Shown: positions 1 to 8,761, counted from the first letter of the stretch. The stretch: DNA of 64,000 bases from Planctomycetota bacterium (GCA_016719295.1 JADKAF010000001.1:3968001-4032000); one strand, 5' to 3'. The notes: generated from the letters alone by a model not told the origin. Program-made: numbers and translations.

Positions 1-1575
1 GGGATGATCGGGGCCGAGGGCGGCACCCTCGTCGTGGCCGATGGCTCCTTGGAAGTGGAATGGGCGCCCAACCCCGAACGCCGCCCGGAGCCGGCGCGCG
101 TATCTAGCCTCGCCGGCCCCGACGGCCAGTTCGAGTTCGACCTCGACGGCCCGCGGGGTCCGGCGACGATGCGCTGGTTCCCGCCGCGACCACAACCGAG
201 CCCGGCGCCGCCAGCGAACGTGTCGCCAGATCAGGCGCCACCGCCGCCGCCGGAACCCGTGGTGACGATCGAAGAAGGCAACGGCGAATGGCGCGAGGTG
301 CAGCCCGGCGCGCGTGCCGCCGGCGGCAAGGAGATCCGGCTCACCGACCAGAAGTCGCGCCTGCGGTCGAAGCTCGCGGTCGGCACGCTGTTCGACCTGG
401 ATGTCGGCAATGACCATGTCAGCCTCGGGCAGACGTTGACGATCCGGTTGCGGGCGCCGGCATGGGAGAGCCGGCCAGCTCCACCAGCGGGCAACACGCC
501 GGGTGCGGTGCCGCCGCCGGCCGGGACCGCATCGGCGGGCACGCCGCCGACCAACCCGCCGGCACGCGGGCCGGACCTCGCCCCATCCACGCCGGCCGGG
601 CCGACCTTGAAGCTGAGTCCGCAGGGGGAGCTGCGCGAGTCGCAGCGTCGCGCCGAGGTCATCGCCCGCAGCGCAGTATCCGACGCGGTGCGCCAGACGC
701 GCCGCAACAGCGCGCGGATCGTGCGCTGGTCCGTCGATGGCATCGCCGGCGGCAACGCCACGGTCGGCACGCTGGTCGGCAACGATCGCACAGCGCTCGG
801 CGGCCGCGCCACCTACACGGCGCCCAAGGTGATGTTGCCGAGCCGAAGTTGCCGGCTCGCCGTCGTCGTGCAGGAGGGTGATCGTCAGGTGCGCTACGAA
901 CGGACCGTGCGCTTGCTCGACCGCGGTGAGGTGATGGTCGAGCTTCGTTGTTCGCTGCGGGTCGTCATCGACATCGACGAGACCAAGAACGACGTGATCG
1001 TCGTGCGGCGGCGTCAGCAGACCGACTTCCGTGCCACGGTGTCCGGTAGTTTCGTCGGGTTCGTGCGCGAGACCATGGTCGACGGCAAGCCGCGGCTCGC
1101 GTTCTACAACGCGAGCGGCCCGGCGAGCGGTGGTCTGCTGATGGCGAGGATGGAGGTCGACCAGACCGACAACTATGACGAGAAAGGGCCCGGTGAGTTC
1201 GGCGAGCGCGGCGCCACCAAGACGAGCACCGCCAAAGGAGCCGATCTGCTGGGCGGCGGTGGCTTTTCGCTCGAGCTCGATCCGCAACGACGACTTTGGT
1301 CCGGCACGCTGCCATTCGAGGAATGGATGCGTCGGCTGTATCAGGTGGCCACCTACCGGCAGCTGGAGACCCTGCGTCCGCGCGGTGGCCTGGATAAGGT
1401 GCCCGAGTTCATGCCTTGGCAGGTGCCGCAGCTGGCGCCGCTGCTGGCGGCGCTGCCGGACACGAGCGACCATGCCTCGATCGACACCAATCTGTGGACC
1501 GGCAGCCAGCGCAAGGTGTTCCCACAGCCGGGCGGTGCTGGCATCTTCAAGGCCACCTGGACCATCCGGAAATGA
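1..1575 (+). CDS. Hypothetical protein, probably 5'-truncated by the window edge
   Basis: Open reading frame in phase from base 1, with the first ATG at position 4. The encoded N-terminus has no signal peptide and starts inside beta-rich sequence, so the true start probably lies upstream. Visible are a proline-rich linker near residues 60-85, a second Pro/Ala/Gly-rich linker near 150-190, and a C-terminal part with no recognised motif. The stop codon overlaps the start of the next gene by an ATGA junction, which indicates a co-transcribed, translationally coupled pair. The function is not recognised. The neighbour is a secreted protein, so a cell-envelope role is plausible but inferred only. 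Confidence 0.7.
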   Translation, partial: GMIGAEGGTLVVADGSLEVEWAPNPERRPEPARVSSLAGPDGQFEFDLDGPRGPATMRWFPPRPQPSPAPPANVSPDQAPPPPPEPVVTIEEGNGEWREVQPGARAAGGKEIRLTDQKSRLRSKLAVGTLFDLDVGNDHVSLGQTLTIRLRAPAWESRPAPPAGNTPGAVPPPAGTASAGTPPTNPPARGPDLAPSTPAGPTLKLSPQGELRESQRRAEVIARSAVSDAVRQTRRNSARIVRWSVDGIAGGNATVGTLVGNDRTALGGRATYTAPKVMLPSRSCRLAVVVQEGDRQVRYERTVRLLDRGEVMVELRCSLRVVIDIDETKNDVIVVRRRQQTDFRATVSGSFVGFVRETMVDGKPRLAFYNASGPASGGLLMARMEVDQTDNYDEKGPGEFGERGATKTSTAKGADLLGGGGFSLELDPQRRLWSGTLPFEEWMRRLYQVATYRQLETLRPRGGLDKVPEFMPWQVPQLAPLLAALPDTSDHASIDTNLWTGSQRKVFPQPGGAGIFKATWTIRK

Positions 1576-3389
1576 CTCGGCTCTGCTTGCTGTTCGCGTG
1601 TTGGGTGGCCAACGCGGCGGTGCTCGCCCAGCAGCCATGGCTGCATCTCGAGCTGCTCGGTGCGGATCGACCCGATCGGCGCAACGACGAGTTGATCGGC
1701 GTCATCGCCACGCTCGGCTTGCGCGGCGTCGACGACGCGACCGTGCTCGAGCTCGGCGACCCTGATACCTACTTCGGTCGGCAACTGTCGATCGAGTTGC
1801 GCGGGCCGGACGGCGCACCGATCAACGCGAACTGGTCGACCACGCAGCAATGGGGCGTGGTGCGGCTGCGGGCCCGCCGCCCGGCGCCGTTCGCCGCGTC
1901 GCTCGACGAGGCCGAGCTGAGACGGCTGCGGTTGCCGCCCGGCCGCTACACCGTGCAGGCGAAACTCGACAGCAGCGACGGTCGGGGCTGGCGCGGCAGC
2001 GTGCAGTCGGCGTCGATCGCATTCACGATCCATGGCGCGCCCGCGCCGCAAGTGGGGCTCGTGGCCCTGGCCGGCGGCGAGATCGCGCCGGGCGACCCGC
2101 TGCTGCTGGCGGTGACGTTCGCGGCGACGGCGCAGTTCGCGGCGCGCGATCGGTTCGGCGTGCCGGAGTTCTCCGGCGATCGCCTGCCGGCCGAGGTGAC
2201 GCTGGTGGTGCAGGACGGCGCGGGCCAGTCGTTGGCGTGGCCGTTCGAGCCGGTGCCGCCGATGGGCGCGGGAAATCTGCAGAACCTCGTCGCCGGACAA
2301 CAAAGCGGGCCGCGGTGGCTGCGCCTGCCGGGAAGTGCTACGACGCCCCTCGCCGCGGGCGAATACGCCGTGGTCGCGCGTCTGGCACTACCGAGTGGAG
2401 CCACCGTCGCGACCGAACCGTTGACGGTGCGCGTGCTGCCGCACGACCGGCTTGGCAGCGTCGCGCAGCGCGCCACGGCGGTGGCGCTCGGCCTCGCCGA
2501 CGTGCGGCTGCAGCGGCAGCAGGTGCAGCAGGTACGTTCGTTCCTGCGGCGGGACGAACGCCGCTTCGCCGAAGCGGCGGCGACGCTGGTGCGCATCCGG
2601 CCGCTCGCGATCGTCTTGGCCACCGAATCGCCGTCGGCGCGCGCGAGCCTGCTGCTCGCGGAGGTCGAGCTCGCCGGCGGTGATCGGGCGCGGGCCGCGG
2701 CCGTGCTGGCGGCGATGCCGCCGCTGCCGGCGGACGAGCCGAGGCTCGCGGTCGCGCTGGCCGAACTGCAAGAGCGGCTCGCCGCGGTCGAGACCGAGAC
2801 CGACCGCTACTTCGAGCCGCACTGGCGGGCGGCGCTGGCGACCGCGACCGGTGGAGGTGCGGCGGGGACCAAGGTGACGCCGGGCCAGCCAAGCGCGCCG
2901 GCGCCGGGCTCGGTTGGCCATCCGGTCGGCCAGCAGCCAGGCCAGGACGTGCAGTGGGCGAGCGGTGCGCGCGCCAGTTCGGTGTATCGGACCGCTGGCG
3001 ACTACAGCGCCGAGCGCGCCGTCGGGGCACCGCGCGTGGCGCGGGCGGGCGACAACGGGCAGGCGTGGTGCAGCAAGCAGGCCGACAGCGGCGCGGAATG
3101 GCTCGAACTCGACTTCGATCCGCCGGTGCGCGCCAAGGCGGTGCGGGTCGTGCAGAGCTGGAACCCCGGCGCGGTGGTCCTGATCGAGATTGTCGATGCG
3201 ACCGGTGCGACGACGGCGGTGTGGCGCGGACCGGATGCGACCGTCTACGCGCCTGGCGAGATCGGCGTGCTCGAGGCGGCATTCGCCGAGCCGTCACCGC
3301 TGGTGGTGCGGGTCAAGCTGACGCTCGACACCAAGCTGGTGAAGGGCTGGAACGAGATCGACGCCGTGGGGCTCGTGCCGGTGCGTTAG
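1572..3389 (+). CDS. Secreted protein with C-terminal discoidin-like domain
   Basis: 605 residues. The open frame extends further 5', but ATG 1572 is chosen because it overlaps the upstream stop (ATGA) and opens a clean signal peptide (MTRLCLLFACWVANAAVLAQ). The middle is beta-rich and then helical (residues about 290-440, including a Gln-rich stretch). Residues about 459-605 resemble an F5/8 type C (discoidin, galactose-binding) fold: an Ala-Val-Gly-Ala-Pro segment, a Gln-Ala-Trp-Cys segment, and a Glu-Trp-Leu-Glu-Leu strand before a run of Val-rich strands. Such domains usually bind carbohydrate or surfaces. The specific ligand is unknown. Envelope or extracellular location is inferred from the signal peptide. 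Confidence 0.8.
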   Translation: MTRLCLLFACWVANAAVLAQQPWLHLELLGADRPDRRNDELIGVIATLGLRGVDDATVLELGDPDTYFGRQLSIELRGPDGAPINANWSTTQQWGVVRLRARRPAPFAASLDEAELRRLRLPPGRYTVQAKLDSSDGRGWRGSVQSASIAFTIHGAPAPQVGLVALAGGEIAPGDPLLLAVTFAATAQFAARDRFGVPEFSGDRLPAEVTLVVQDGAGQSLAWPFEPVPPMGAGNLQNLVAGQQSGPRWLRLPGSATTPLAAGEYAVVARLALPSGATVATEPLTVRVLPHDRLGSVAQRATAVALGLADVRLQRQQVQQVRSFLRRDERRFAEAAATLVRIRPLAIVLATESPSARASLLLAEVELAGGDRARAAAVLAAMPPLPADEPRLAVALAELQERLAAVETETDRYFEPHWRAALATATGGGAAGTKVTPGQPSAPAPGSVGHPVGQQPGQDVQWASGARASSVYRTAGDYSAERAVGAPRVARAGDNGQAWCSKQADSGAEWLELDFDPPVRAKAVRVVQSWNPGAVVLIEIVDATGATTAVWRGPDATVYAPGEIGVLEAAFAEPSPLVVRVKLTLDTKLVKGWNEIDAVGLVPVR

Positions 3390-3430
3390 TCCGTGACTGG
3401 ACACGGCGCCGCTGGAGTTGACGGCGAGCA

Positions 3431-3640
3431 ATGCTCCCCGTCAGCCCAAAGCAGACTTTTCGTGACGAGCCCCGCCCCCAACCCCAGCCACCTCTCCACG
3501 AGCGCCAGGAGGTCTCGGAGCCGGTGGCGGGGGTCGAGGGCGGAGAGCGGAGGGTCGGCGAGGCTCCCGGCGCAGTGCGCTCTCGACGATCGCCAGGGCG
3601 CGGCGGTGACGACGGCGGGCTCAGGGTTCGGTAGCGGTGC
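3431..3640. repeat. Dispersed repeat copy, left end plus block B, truncated
   Basis: Begins with the family end sequence TGCTCCCCGTCAGCCC and continues into block B (CAGCCACCTCTCCACGAGCG), followed by a GC-rich tail that matches the complete element at 20312-20658 up to about its middle. The right inverted end is missing. On the minus strand block B would encode a short amphipathic helix (RLRDLLALVERWLG), the C-terminal tail of the helix-turn-helix/coiled-coil family seen elsewhere in the window. The 349-base spacer between the genes holds nothing else recognisable. Confidence 0.7.
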
Positions 3641-3738
3641 GGACCGGGCGCGTCACGTCACGGTGGCGCAGCACCTCCAGCGCGCGGTGGTGGAGCTGGT
3701 GTGCGCGCTGACCGATCGGCCTCGACTACTATGTCGCC

Positions 3739-4590
3739 GTGAAGCACAAGCCTACCGAGATCGCGTCCGAGATCGAGCGCTACCTTCGAACCGGCAACAC
3801 CGACCCGCTGTCGTCTGCGTGGCCAGGTGCCGGCGTCATGGAGCGCGCGAATCGCGCACACCACGATCTCCGCGAGGCACTCCTTCGCGAGGTCCATCGC
3901 CTCGCGGATGGTCGCGCACACGGTCCGCTGCCGGTCACTGACACCGCCGCGCTCACGCGCCGCAAGGTTGAGCCGATGGTCCGCGGTCTCTTCCCGCGCG
4001 CGGAGCAGGAACTCGTTCTGGCTGCCGTGGAGAGGTCGGTCCTCTTCGTGACCAGGGACACGATCGCACTTCTGCTCCGCCGGCCTGGCTTCGACAGCAC
4101 CGCCTGGAGCGTCGCCAACCTCTATCTCGAGAGCCTCGACGCCGAGCTGCTCGGTGAGGTCGCACCCAGCATCGTCGGCATGAGCGTGGGGACGACGTGC
4201 TACGTCTCGCCCGCCTACTTCGATGACGACGATCCCTTCGCCGACTTCGTCGTCCATGAGGTCGCGCACATCTTCCACAACTGCAAGCGCGACGTGGTGG
4301 GCCTGCGGCGGACGCGGACGCGTGAGTGGCTGCTCGACATCGAGTTCAGCAAACGGGAGACCTTTGCCTACTCGTGCGAAGCGTACGCAAGGATCCTTGA
4401 ACGCTCACAGAGTGCGCGGGAGCGAAGAGAGCTTGCGATTGAATACTGCCGTACGCAGCGCATCTCCGCAGGGTGTGACGACCCGGCCGAGGTCGCCGAG
4501 ATCGTGGCGGAGGCTGCGGCGGCGCGGAACGGGTGGAAGGTGATCCTGCGCAGGTGTGCGCCAGTGCCGCGAGCGACGGTCCTGAGCTGA
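3739..4590 (+). CDS. HEXXH-motif putative metalloprotease, uncharacterised
   Basis: 283 residues from a GTG start at 3739. No signal peptide, so probably cytoplasmic. The key feature is His-Glu-Val-Ala-His at residues 173-177 (VVHEVAHIFHNC), the zinc-binding HEXXH signature of gluzincin-like peptidases. Downstream acidic residues in the ETFAYSCEAYARI segment (about 207-214) are candidates for the third zinc ligand. The rest is helical and not recognised. Only 4 bases separate its stop from the next gene, so the two are very likely co-transcribed and may act together. Protease activity is inferred from the motif alone. Confidence 0.75.
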   Translation: MKHKPTEIASEIERYLRTGNTDPLSSAWPGAGVMERANRAHHDLREALLREVHRLADGRAHGPLPVTDTAALTRRKVEPMVRGLFPRAEQELVLAAVERSVLFVTRDTIALLLRRPGFDSTAWSVANLYLESLDAELLGEVAPSIVGMSVGTTCYVSPAYFDDDDPFADFVVHEVAHIFHNCKRDVVGLRRTRTREWLLDIEFSKRETFAYSCEAYARILERSQSARERRELAIEYCRTQRISAGCDDPAEVAEIVAEAAAARNGWKVILRRCAPVPRATVLS

Positions 4591-4594
4591 TCCG

Positions 4595-4912
4595 ATGCCG
4601 AAGTTTCCCAAGGAGCGCTTCATCTACGACGCCGGAGACTTCCCCGCGAAGCGCGCCGCGAAGGAGCTCCTGAAGTACAAGTACGTCGTCATCGACGACA
4701 TCACCGAGGGGCTGGTCGACGTGGTGAGGGACGAGCTCCGCGACGCGCTACCCATGCGGCACGACGACATCTCCTTGGAGACCTTGCGCCTCGACACCGG
4801 TTTCGGCCCGGTGTTCATCTACTCCGACGAGGACTACGACGTCGTCGATCAGGCGATCGAGTTCGTGAAGATGCATCGGCCCGGCGTTCGCGTCCCTGAC
4901 AAGAAGCCGTAG
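4595..4912 (+). CDS. Small hypothetical protein downstream of the HEXXH gene
   Basis: 105 residues, ATG four bases after the preceding stop. Hydrophilic, without signal peptide or membrane segment. It has a Lys/Arg-rich N-terminus and an acidic middle (SDEDYDVVDQAIEFVKM) predicted to form alternating strands and helices. The family is not recognised. The tight spacing makes it the probable partner of the HEXXH protein, for example a substrate, inhibitor or regulator; that is inference from position. A fragment of the helix-turn-helix repeat family, in opposite orientation, begins immediately after its stop codon. Confidence 0.65.
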   Translation: MPKFPKERFIYDAGDFPAKRAAKELLKYKYVVIDDITEGLVDVVRDELRDALPMRHDDISLETLRLDTGFGPVFIYSDEDYDVVDQAIEFVKMHRPGVRVPDKKP

Positions 4913-4924
4913 TCGCCTATGCAA

Positions 4925-5219
4925 ACGCGCTCGAGCACAGCGGCGCGGCGCGCGGTCTCCTGGACGTTTGCGGGACGGCTACTGCGCTTGCCGGTGGGCG
5001 AGGGCACCTGCTTCGCCGCGGGCACCGTCGGCGTTGCGCGATCTCGCGCAGCCCAACCGCGATCCTGTTCCGCGTGCGTTGAAGCTCTGCCAAGAGATCT
5101 TCGCGACCGACGCACTGCTCGATGGCGCGGGCCAGCTCGCGGTCGGCCTGCTTGACCAGCTTCATCGCGATCGTCCGGTCGCGCTTCGTGGGGGCGGGGT
5201 CGGGGGCAATGACCGCCAC
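4925..5219 (-). pseudogene. Relic of helix-turn-helix/coiled-coil repeat-family gene (N-terminal part)
   Basis: Read on the minus strand, the segment encodes a charged helix (ELARAIEQCVGREDLLAELQ), then after a frame change a Lys/Arg-rich GKR..RPANV stretch followed by ARRAAVLERV. The same order is found in the copy at 17468-17915. Here the gene is cut off just before the recognition-helix region, where it abuts the end of the gene that stops at 4912. The frame change and truncation mark it as a dead copy. The family probably encodes a DNA-binding protein. Confidence 0.55.
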
Positions 5220-5230
5220 TGGAATCGGGG

Positions 5231-5527
5231 ATGGGTTTCGAACAGGATTGGCCCATGGTCGCGTGGCTCATGATCCTGCCTGGCTTGCTGGCGCTAGGCG
5301 CCTGGCTCTCCGCCGCGTTCCATGCCTTCCTGCTTCTGCCTCACGTGGCCCCGCCACGCACGGCGTTCTCGCTGCTGTTCCAGGGCTTCCGCTTCTTCCA
5401 GCCCGACACGTTTCTTCCGAGCGGACACGCGATCCATCGGCGCATGCTGATCTCGATGGGTCTCTTCGTCCTCTGCGTCGGCGGGCTCGCGGCTGTCGGT
5501 GCGCTATCCGCGGCGCTCAGCGGCTAG
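5231..5527 (+). CDS. Small integral membrane protein
   Basis: 98 residues with two clear hydrophobic segments: about residues 10-35 (MVAWLMILPGLLALGAWLSA) and about 73-95 (ISMGLFVLCVGGLAAVGALS). A basic loop lies between them. ATG 5231 is taken; a second in-frame ATG at 5255 is possible and would shorten the N-terminus. No known family is recognised. It lies alone between two gene relics and may itself be a surviving core gene of a degraded region. Confidence 0.55.
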   Translation: MGFEQDWPMVAWLMILPGLLALGAWLSAAFHAFLLLPHVAPPRTAFSLLFQGFRFFQPDTFLPSGHAIHRRMLISMGLFVLCVGGLAAVGALSAALSG

Positions 5528-5680
5528 CTCACGGCCGATGGCGGCGAACGACTCGGGCTTGCCGGTCCTGAACCCGAAGCGGAGGACCACCGCGGAAAGC
5601 TCGCGGTCGGTCAGCGAGGCGACCGCCGTGGACCAGGACTGGACGAGCTCGGCGGGGAGGCCTTCGGGGACGGCGGGGAG
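5504..5680 (-). pseudogene. Possible sigma-70 region 4 fragment
   Basis: The minus strand encodes LTDRELSAVVLRFGF followed by ESFAAIGRELA, which resembles the first helices of sigma-70 region 4 (ERE..VLxLRFG...T..EIGREL). The segment is not preceded by a region 2 and stops before the recognition helix, overlapping the end of the membrane-protein gene. It is best read as a small remnant; a chance resemblance cannot be excluded. Confidence 0.3.
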
Positions 5681-5705
5681 GCCGAGGTCGGAGACGGGCG
5701 TTCGG

Positions 5706-5915
5706 GGATTCTGGCACGTGCTGCCGCCGTGGATCGAGACGCCCGCGATCGGCACCGATGCGAACGGCTTCGGCCGCACGCCTGCGCCGGTGCCTGCGGA
5801 TCCGCTTCTCGTCCGCGGGCGGATCTACGGGCCGTATGTCGTCATCGATCCCGGCGGCGCGTTGTTCGCTGTGGTGTCGATGAGCAACGGGCTTGAGCTG
5901 ACAATCGGGATCTGA
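5706..5915 (+). pseudogene. Orphan C-terminal module of a secreted protein
   Basis: The plus strand encodes about 69 residues with the hallmarks of the secreted-protein C-terminal module found many times in this window: DPLLV.GRIYG, a VVIDPGGALF segment, SNGLELTIG and stop. Upstream of it the frame runs without a start, signal peptide or N-terminal domain, so the body of the gene has been lost. It is a remnant of a deleted secreted protein gene. Confidence 0.5.
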
Positions 5916-5936
5916 GGCGGGCGCTTCTCGTCGAGA

Positions 5937-6452
5937 TCAGCGCGGCACGAGGGCGAAGGAGTTGAAGGGCTCCTGCGTCTCGACGCTGAGCTGACCCACG
6001 GAGTCGATGCGCAAGATCGCGTGTTGCTGCAAGGCGCCGCTGGTCCACTCCAAGCGGATCATTCCCGGCGTGATGATCACGTCGTCCCATCCATGCCGGA
6101 AGGCGGAGGGCACGCTCGGCTCGAATTCGACGTGCGCACTCGCAGGAACGGTCGTGCCCATTTCGCGCAAGGAAAGGAACGCCTCCTGCTTGCACCACTC
6201 CGGCGGGATGTAGCGGCCTTCGGCAACGTGAGAAGGGATCGTGACGACCTCGATCCAGCGGAACTCGGCGACTCGCGCGGCGGAGCCGTCGCACACCTCG
6301 ATCGATCGCTCCAACGCCGGACCCTTCTCGACCATCCGGTAGGGCCCGCGTGCCGGCGGCGCTCCCGTGCAAGCTGCGGTTGCGGCGACAACGAGCGCGC
6401 CGAGGATCGAGACGGAGAAGCGCTGCGAGATATGCCGCACCGAGCGAGCCAT
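5937..6452 (-). CDS. Putative lipoprotein, uncharacterised
   Basis: 171 residues. ATG 6452 is chosen because it is preceded by a good Shine-Dalgarno (GGAGGAAA) and opens a lipoprotein signal peptide ending in VVAATAAC, with the lipid-modified Cys near residue 28. The mature part is a small soluble domain with two further Cys (near EVCDGS and PEWCKQ) and no recognised motif. Probably an envelope lipoprotein of unknown role. It is divergent from the preceding relics and precedes an IS element. Confidence 0.7.
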   Translation of the reverse strand: MARSVRHISQRFSVSILGALVVAATAACTGAPPARGPYRMVEKGPALERSIEVCDGSAARVAEFRWIEVVTIPSHVAEGRYIPPEWCKQEAFLSLREMGTTVPASAHVEFEPSVPSAFRHGWDDVIITPGMIRLEWTSGALQQHAILRIDSVGQLSVETQEPFNSFALVPR

Positions 6453-6588
6453 GAGGTTTCCTCCGCGGAGTTGCCTGTCCCGCGCCAGCGGTTTGACTTG
6501 ACCGCGCTGCATCGGTCTACTGCGGTCGCCGCTTGAACGATTGCCTCGGTACGAGCACCGCGCCGTCCGGTTGCCTCGAGCAGCTGCC

Positions 6589-6748
6589 GTGCTCCCCGTC
6601 AGCCCGAACCGGACTTTTCGCGACGAGTCTCGTCACTCCGGTTCGGACCCGCGGCGCCGCGAGCGACCGCGGTGCTCCTTCACTCGAACGCACCTCGCTC
6701 TCCGGCCCACCCAACACGGTCGAGTTCCGGTGGATCCCGGTCGCCGCT
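6589..6748. repeat. Left terminal inverted repeat of the IS-like element
   Basis: The reverse complement of this segment matches 8371-8506 over most of its length: GTGCTCCCCGTCAG, then a GACTTTTCGCGACGAG-type stretch, CCGGTTCGG, CACCTCGCTCTCCGG, and a CCGGTGGATCCCGGTCGCC-type inner end. A roughly 15-base insertion of GC-rich sequence distinguishes it from the right copy. Confidence 0.6.
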
Positions 6749-6827
6749 TGTGCTGTAGGCGCACCGCAGCCAATCGCGCACCGAAGCGCGAGTCCGAACT
6801 GCCGGCTCGATGAGCGCGCGCGCTTCG

Positions 6828-8099
6828 TCATCCACCTCCCGCGCACGTCGCGCAGCGCATTGCTCGGTTCGCCTCGAGTCGCTTCTTCCTCGCCTCCACC
6901 TTCTTCAGCTCCAACTCCTCGAACACGCCCGCGCCGGTTCCGAAGTACATCTCGTCGGGCGTCTGGCCGCGGAACGCGGCGTGAGGGATCACGGTGTTGT
7001 GCTGCTCGACGTAGAAGTGCACGAGCTGCTCGACTTGGTCCTGGTTCGCGAGCTCGTGTAGGAAGAGCCACTGGTGTTTCAGTGAGCGCCACCAGGCCTC
7101 GATCATCGAGTTAGAGAAGCGCACATCGACCTGCGCGAGGACGCGGCGGATCCGACCCTGGGCGAGGAGCGCATCGACGCTCGCATTGAAGTTCTCGCTG
7201 CCGCCGTCGGCAAGGACCGTAGGAAGGTCGGTGGGCGCGAGCGCAGAGCCTGCTTCGTGCAGGACGGCCAGGGTGCCTGCGACTTCGAAGCCTGCCGCGA
7301 GCCGCCACGCGAGGATGCGGCGCGAGAAGTTGTCGAGCACGGCATGCAGGTAGAGCTTGGTCCCATCGACGAGACGGATCACGGTGGTGTCGATGTGCCA
7401 GGTCTCGTTCGGCCTTGAGGCCGCGATGCCTTGCCTCGGCGACTTCGGATGCAGACGACGACGAGGGCGCTTCCAACCTCTCGCGCGGATCAAGCGGTGG
7501 AGCGTGCTCGCGGAGACGAAGAGGCGGCCTGTCCGCTGCGCCAGGATCGAGAGGCGATCGGTCGAGATGTGGCGGTGCTCTTCGCTGGTCACGAGCTCGC
7601 GGGCCGTGCGAATCTCGTCAGGCGTCAGTCGGGTCGGTGATCGACGAGGACATTCTTCGACCTCGGCGATGCCACAGCGAATCGGTTTTCTCCGCCACTC
7701 GTGGAAGCGCGAGCGCGAGAGACGGATCAGCCGCAGGGCGCGTCGCAGGGAGACATGCTCGCGGGCGCTCGTGATCGCGCGCAGGATGCGCTCGCGCGAT
7801 CGCTGCTCGAGGATGCGGCCCCCATGGAAGTCGAGGCCGAGGACGCGGATCACGACGAGCAGCAGCTTGAGCAACGCGCCGGCTCGCGCGAGCTGACGGC
7901 GGAGCTCCAGGTTCTCCGCGTGGAGCGTGGCGCGATCGCGGCCGTCATCGAGCGTGAGGAGCGGTCGCGGTCCGGAGCGAAGCCAACCCGCCGCGGTCGA
8001 GCGGGGAACGCCGTGGGCGATGGCGAGCTTCAGGTCGCCGTGCTGCGAAACGAGGTCGCGGACGTGCGAATCGTAGCGGCGTTGGAGACGAGAGGGCAT
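6828..8099 (-). CDS. DDE transposase (rve/integrase-core type)
   Basis: 423 residues from ATG 8099; an alternative upstream start at 8255 would begin inside repeat block B and is less likely. The N-terminal part contains a helix-turn-helix (GVPRSTAAGWLRS, residues about 30-43). The integrase core follows: Asp237 in WHIDTT, Asp298 in VLADGGSENF and Glu334 in SMIEAWW, giving a DD(35)E triad typical of IS3-like rve transposases. The C-terminus keeps the HAAFRGQTPDEMYF segment common in such enzymes. All catalytic residues are present, so the enzyme could be active. A decayed relative of the same gene lies at 30491-31101. Confidence 0.9.
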   Translation of the reverse strand: MPSRLQRRYDSHVRDLVSQHGDLKLAIAHGVPRSTAAGWLRSGPRPLLTLDDGRDRATLHAENLELRRQLARAGALLKLLLVVIRVLGLDFHGGRILEQRSRERILRAITSAREHVSLRRALRLIRLSRSRFHEWRRKPIRCGIAEVEECPRRSPTRLTPDEIRTARELVTSEEHRHISTDRLSILAQRTGRLFVSASTLHRLIRARGWKRPRRRLHPKSPRQGIAASRPNETWHIDTTVIRLVDGTKLYLHAVLDNFSRRILAWRLAAGFEVAGTLAVLHEAGSALAPTDLPTVLADGGSENFNASVDALLAQGRIRRVLAQVDVRFSNSMIEAWWRSLKHQWLFLHELANQDQVEQLVHFYVEQHNTVIPHAAFRGQTPDEMYFGTGAGVFEELELKKVEARKKRLEANRAMRCATCAGGG

Positions 8100-8370
8100 G
8101 CGTGCGAGTTTCTCGCGAGAACCTCGCGGGCCAGATGGCGGAGTTTCTGGGCCTCGACGACGCGTCACTCTGAGGGCCCCCATTGCGCGCGAGGCAACGC
8201 GCGTATCGGAAGCGGCTTCGTCACCCATGCAATTCCACCCCAGCCACCTCTCCACGAGCGCCAGGAGGCCTCGGAGCCGGTGGCGGAGGTCGAGGGCGGA
8301 GGGCGAGAGGCCGGGGAGGCGAGTCGCTCGCGACGATCACGAGGTCGCGGCGGTGACGACGGAGCTCGCG

Positions 8371-8506
8371 GGGTGGCCGGAATCCGCTGGAGCTTGCCCG
8401 TTGAATCATCCGGAGAGCGAGGTGCATTCGAGCGGTGTCCTCGCGGTTCCGAACCGGCGTGACGACACTTGTCACGAAGAGTCCGGTTAGGTCTGACGGG
8501 GAGCAC
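8371..8506. repeat. Right terminal inverted repeat of the IS-like element
   Basis: Contains TTGAATCATCCGGAGAGCGA and ends in GTCTGACGGGGAGCAC. It is the inverted partner of 6589-6748 and is almost identical to the right half of the 20312-20658 element. Block B lies just inside at about 8238-8290. Confidence 0.6.
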
Positions 8507-8761
8507 CGACATCCGTCACGCCCGAACGGAAACAGGCTCGAATCGTTGCTGCGATGGGCGCAGCGATCGCCACTCCGGCGGCGATTCCTCCGGACGATTA
8601 GCGCGCGCTCGCTGACCCGCGATTTCGGCCGAAGACCCCTCCCGCCCGAACTCGAGCGTCCGCAGCACACCCGCGTTGACTCATGTGCTCCGGCGATCCA
8701 TGCTCGGAACGGGCTCCTCGTGGGTGGAGCTCTCTCGAGACGCGACACGGAGGATCCCTCG

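Larger units (their letters stand above)
6589..8506 (-). mobile_element. IS-like element with long imperfect terminal inverted repeats
   Basis: About 1.9 kb containing one DDE transposase gene. The left end starts GTGCTCCCCGTCAGCCC and the right end finishes CTGACGGGGAGCAC. The inverted similarity continues inward for roughly 130-150 bases with scattered mismatches and small indels, including the shared CACCTCGCTCTCCGG core. No flanking target-site duplication is obvious. The same end sequences occur without a transposase at other places in the window, so this element is the likely autonomous source of those repeats. Between the transposase start and the right end lies block B of the dispersed repeat. 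Confidence 0.65.

Noticed and set aside
6828..8255. Longer transposase start at 8255
   Set aside because: The additional 52 residues would be translated from repeat block B and the adjacent spacer and show no homology to transposases; ATG 8099 is preferred.
8165..8512. Minus-strand open frame across block B and the IS right end
   Set aside because: It reads straight through repeat sequence in a frame different from the one that encodes the conserved helix in block B; copies elsewhere do not keep it open.
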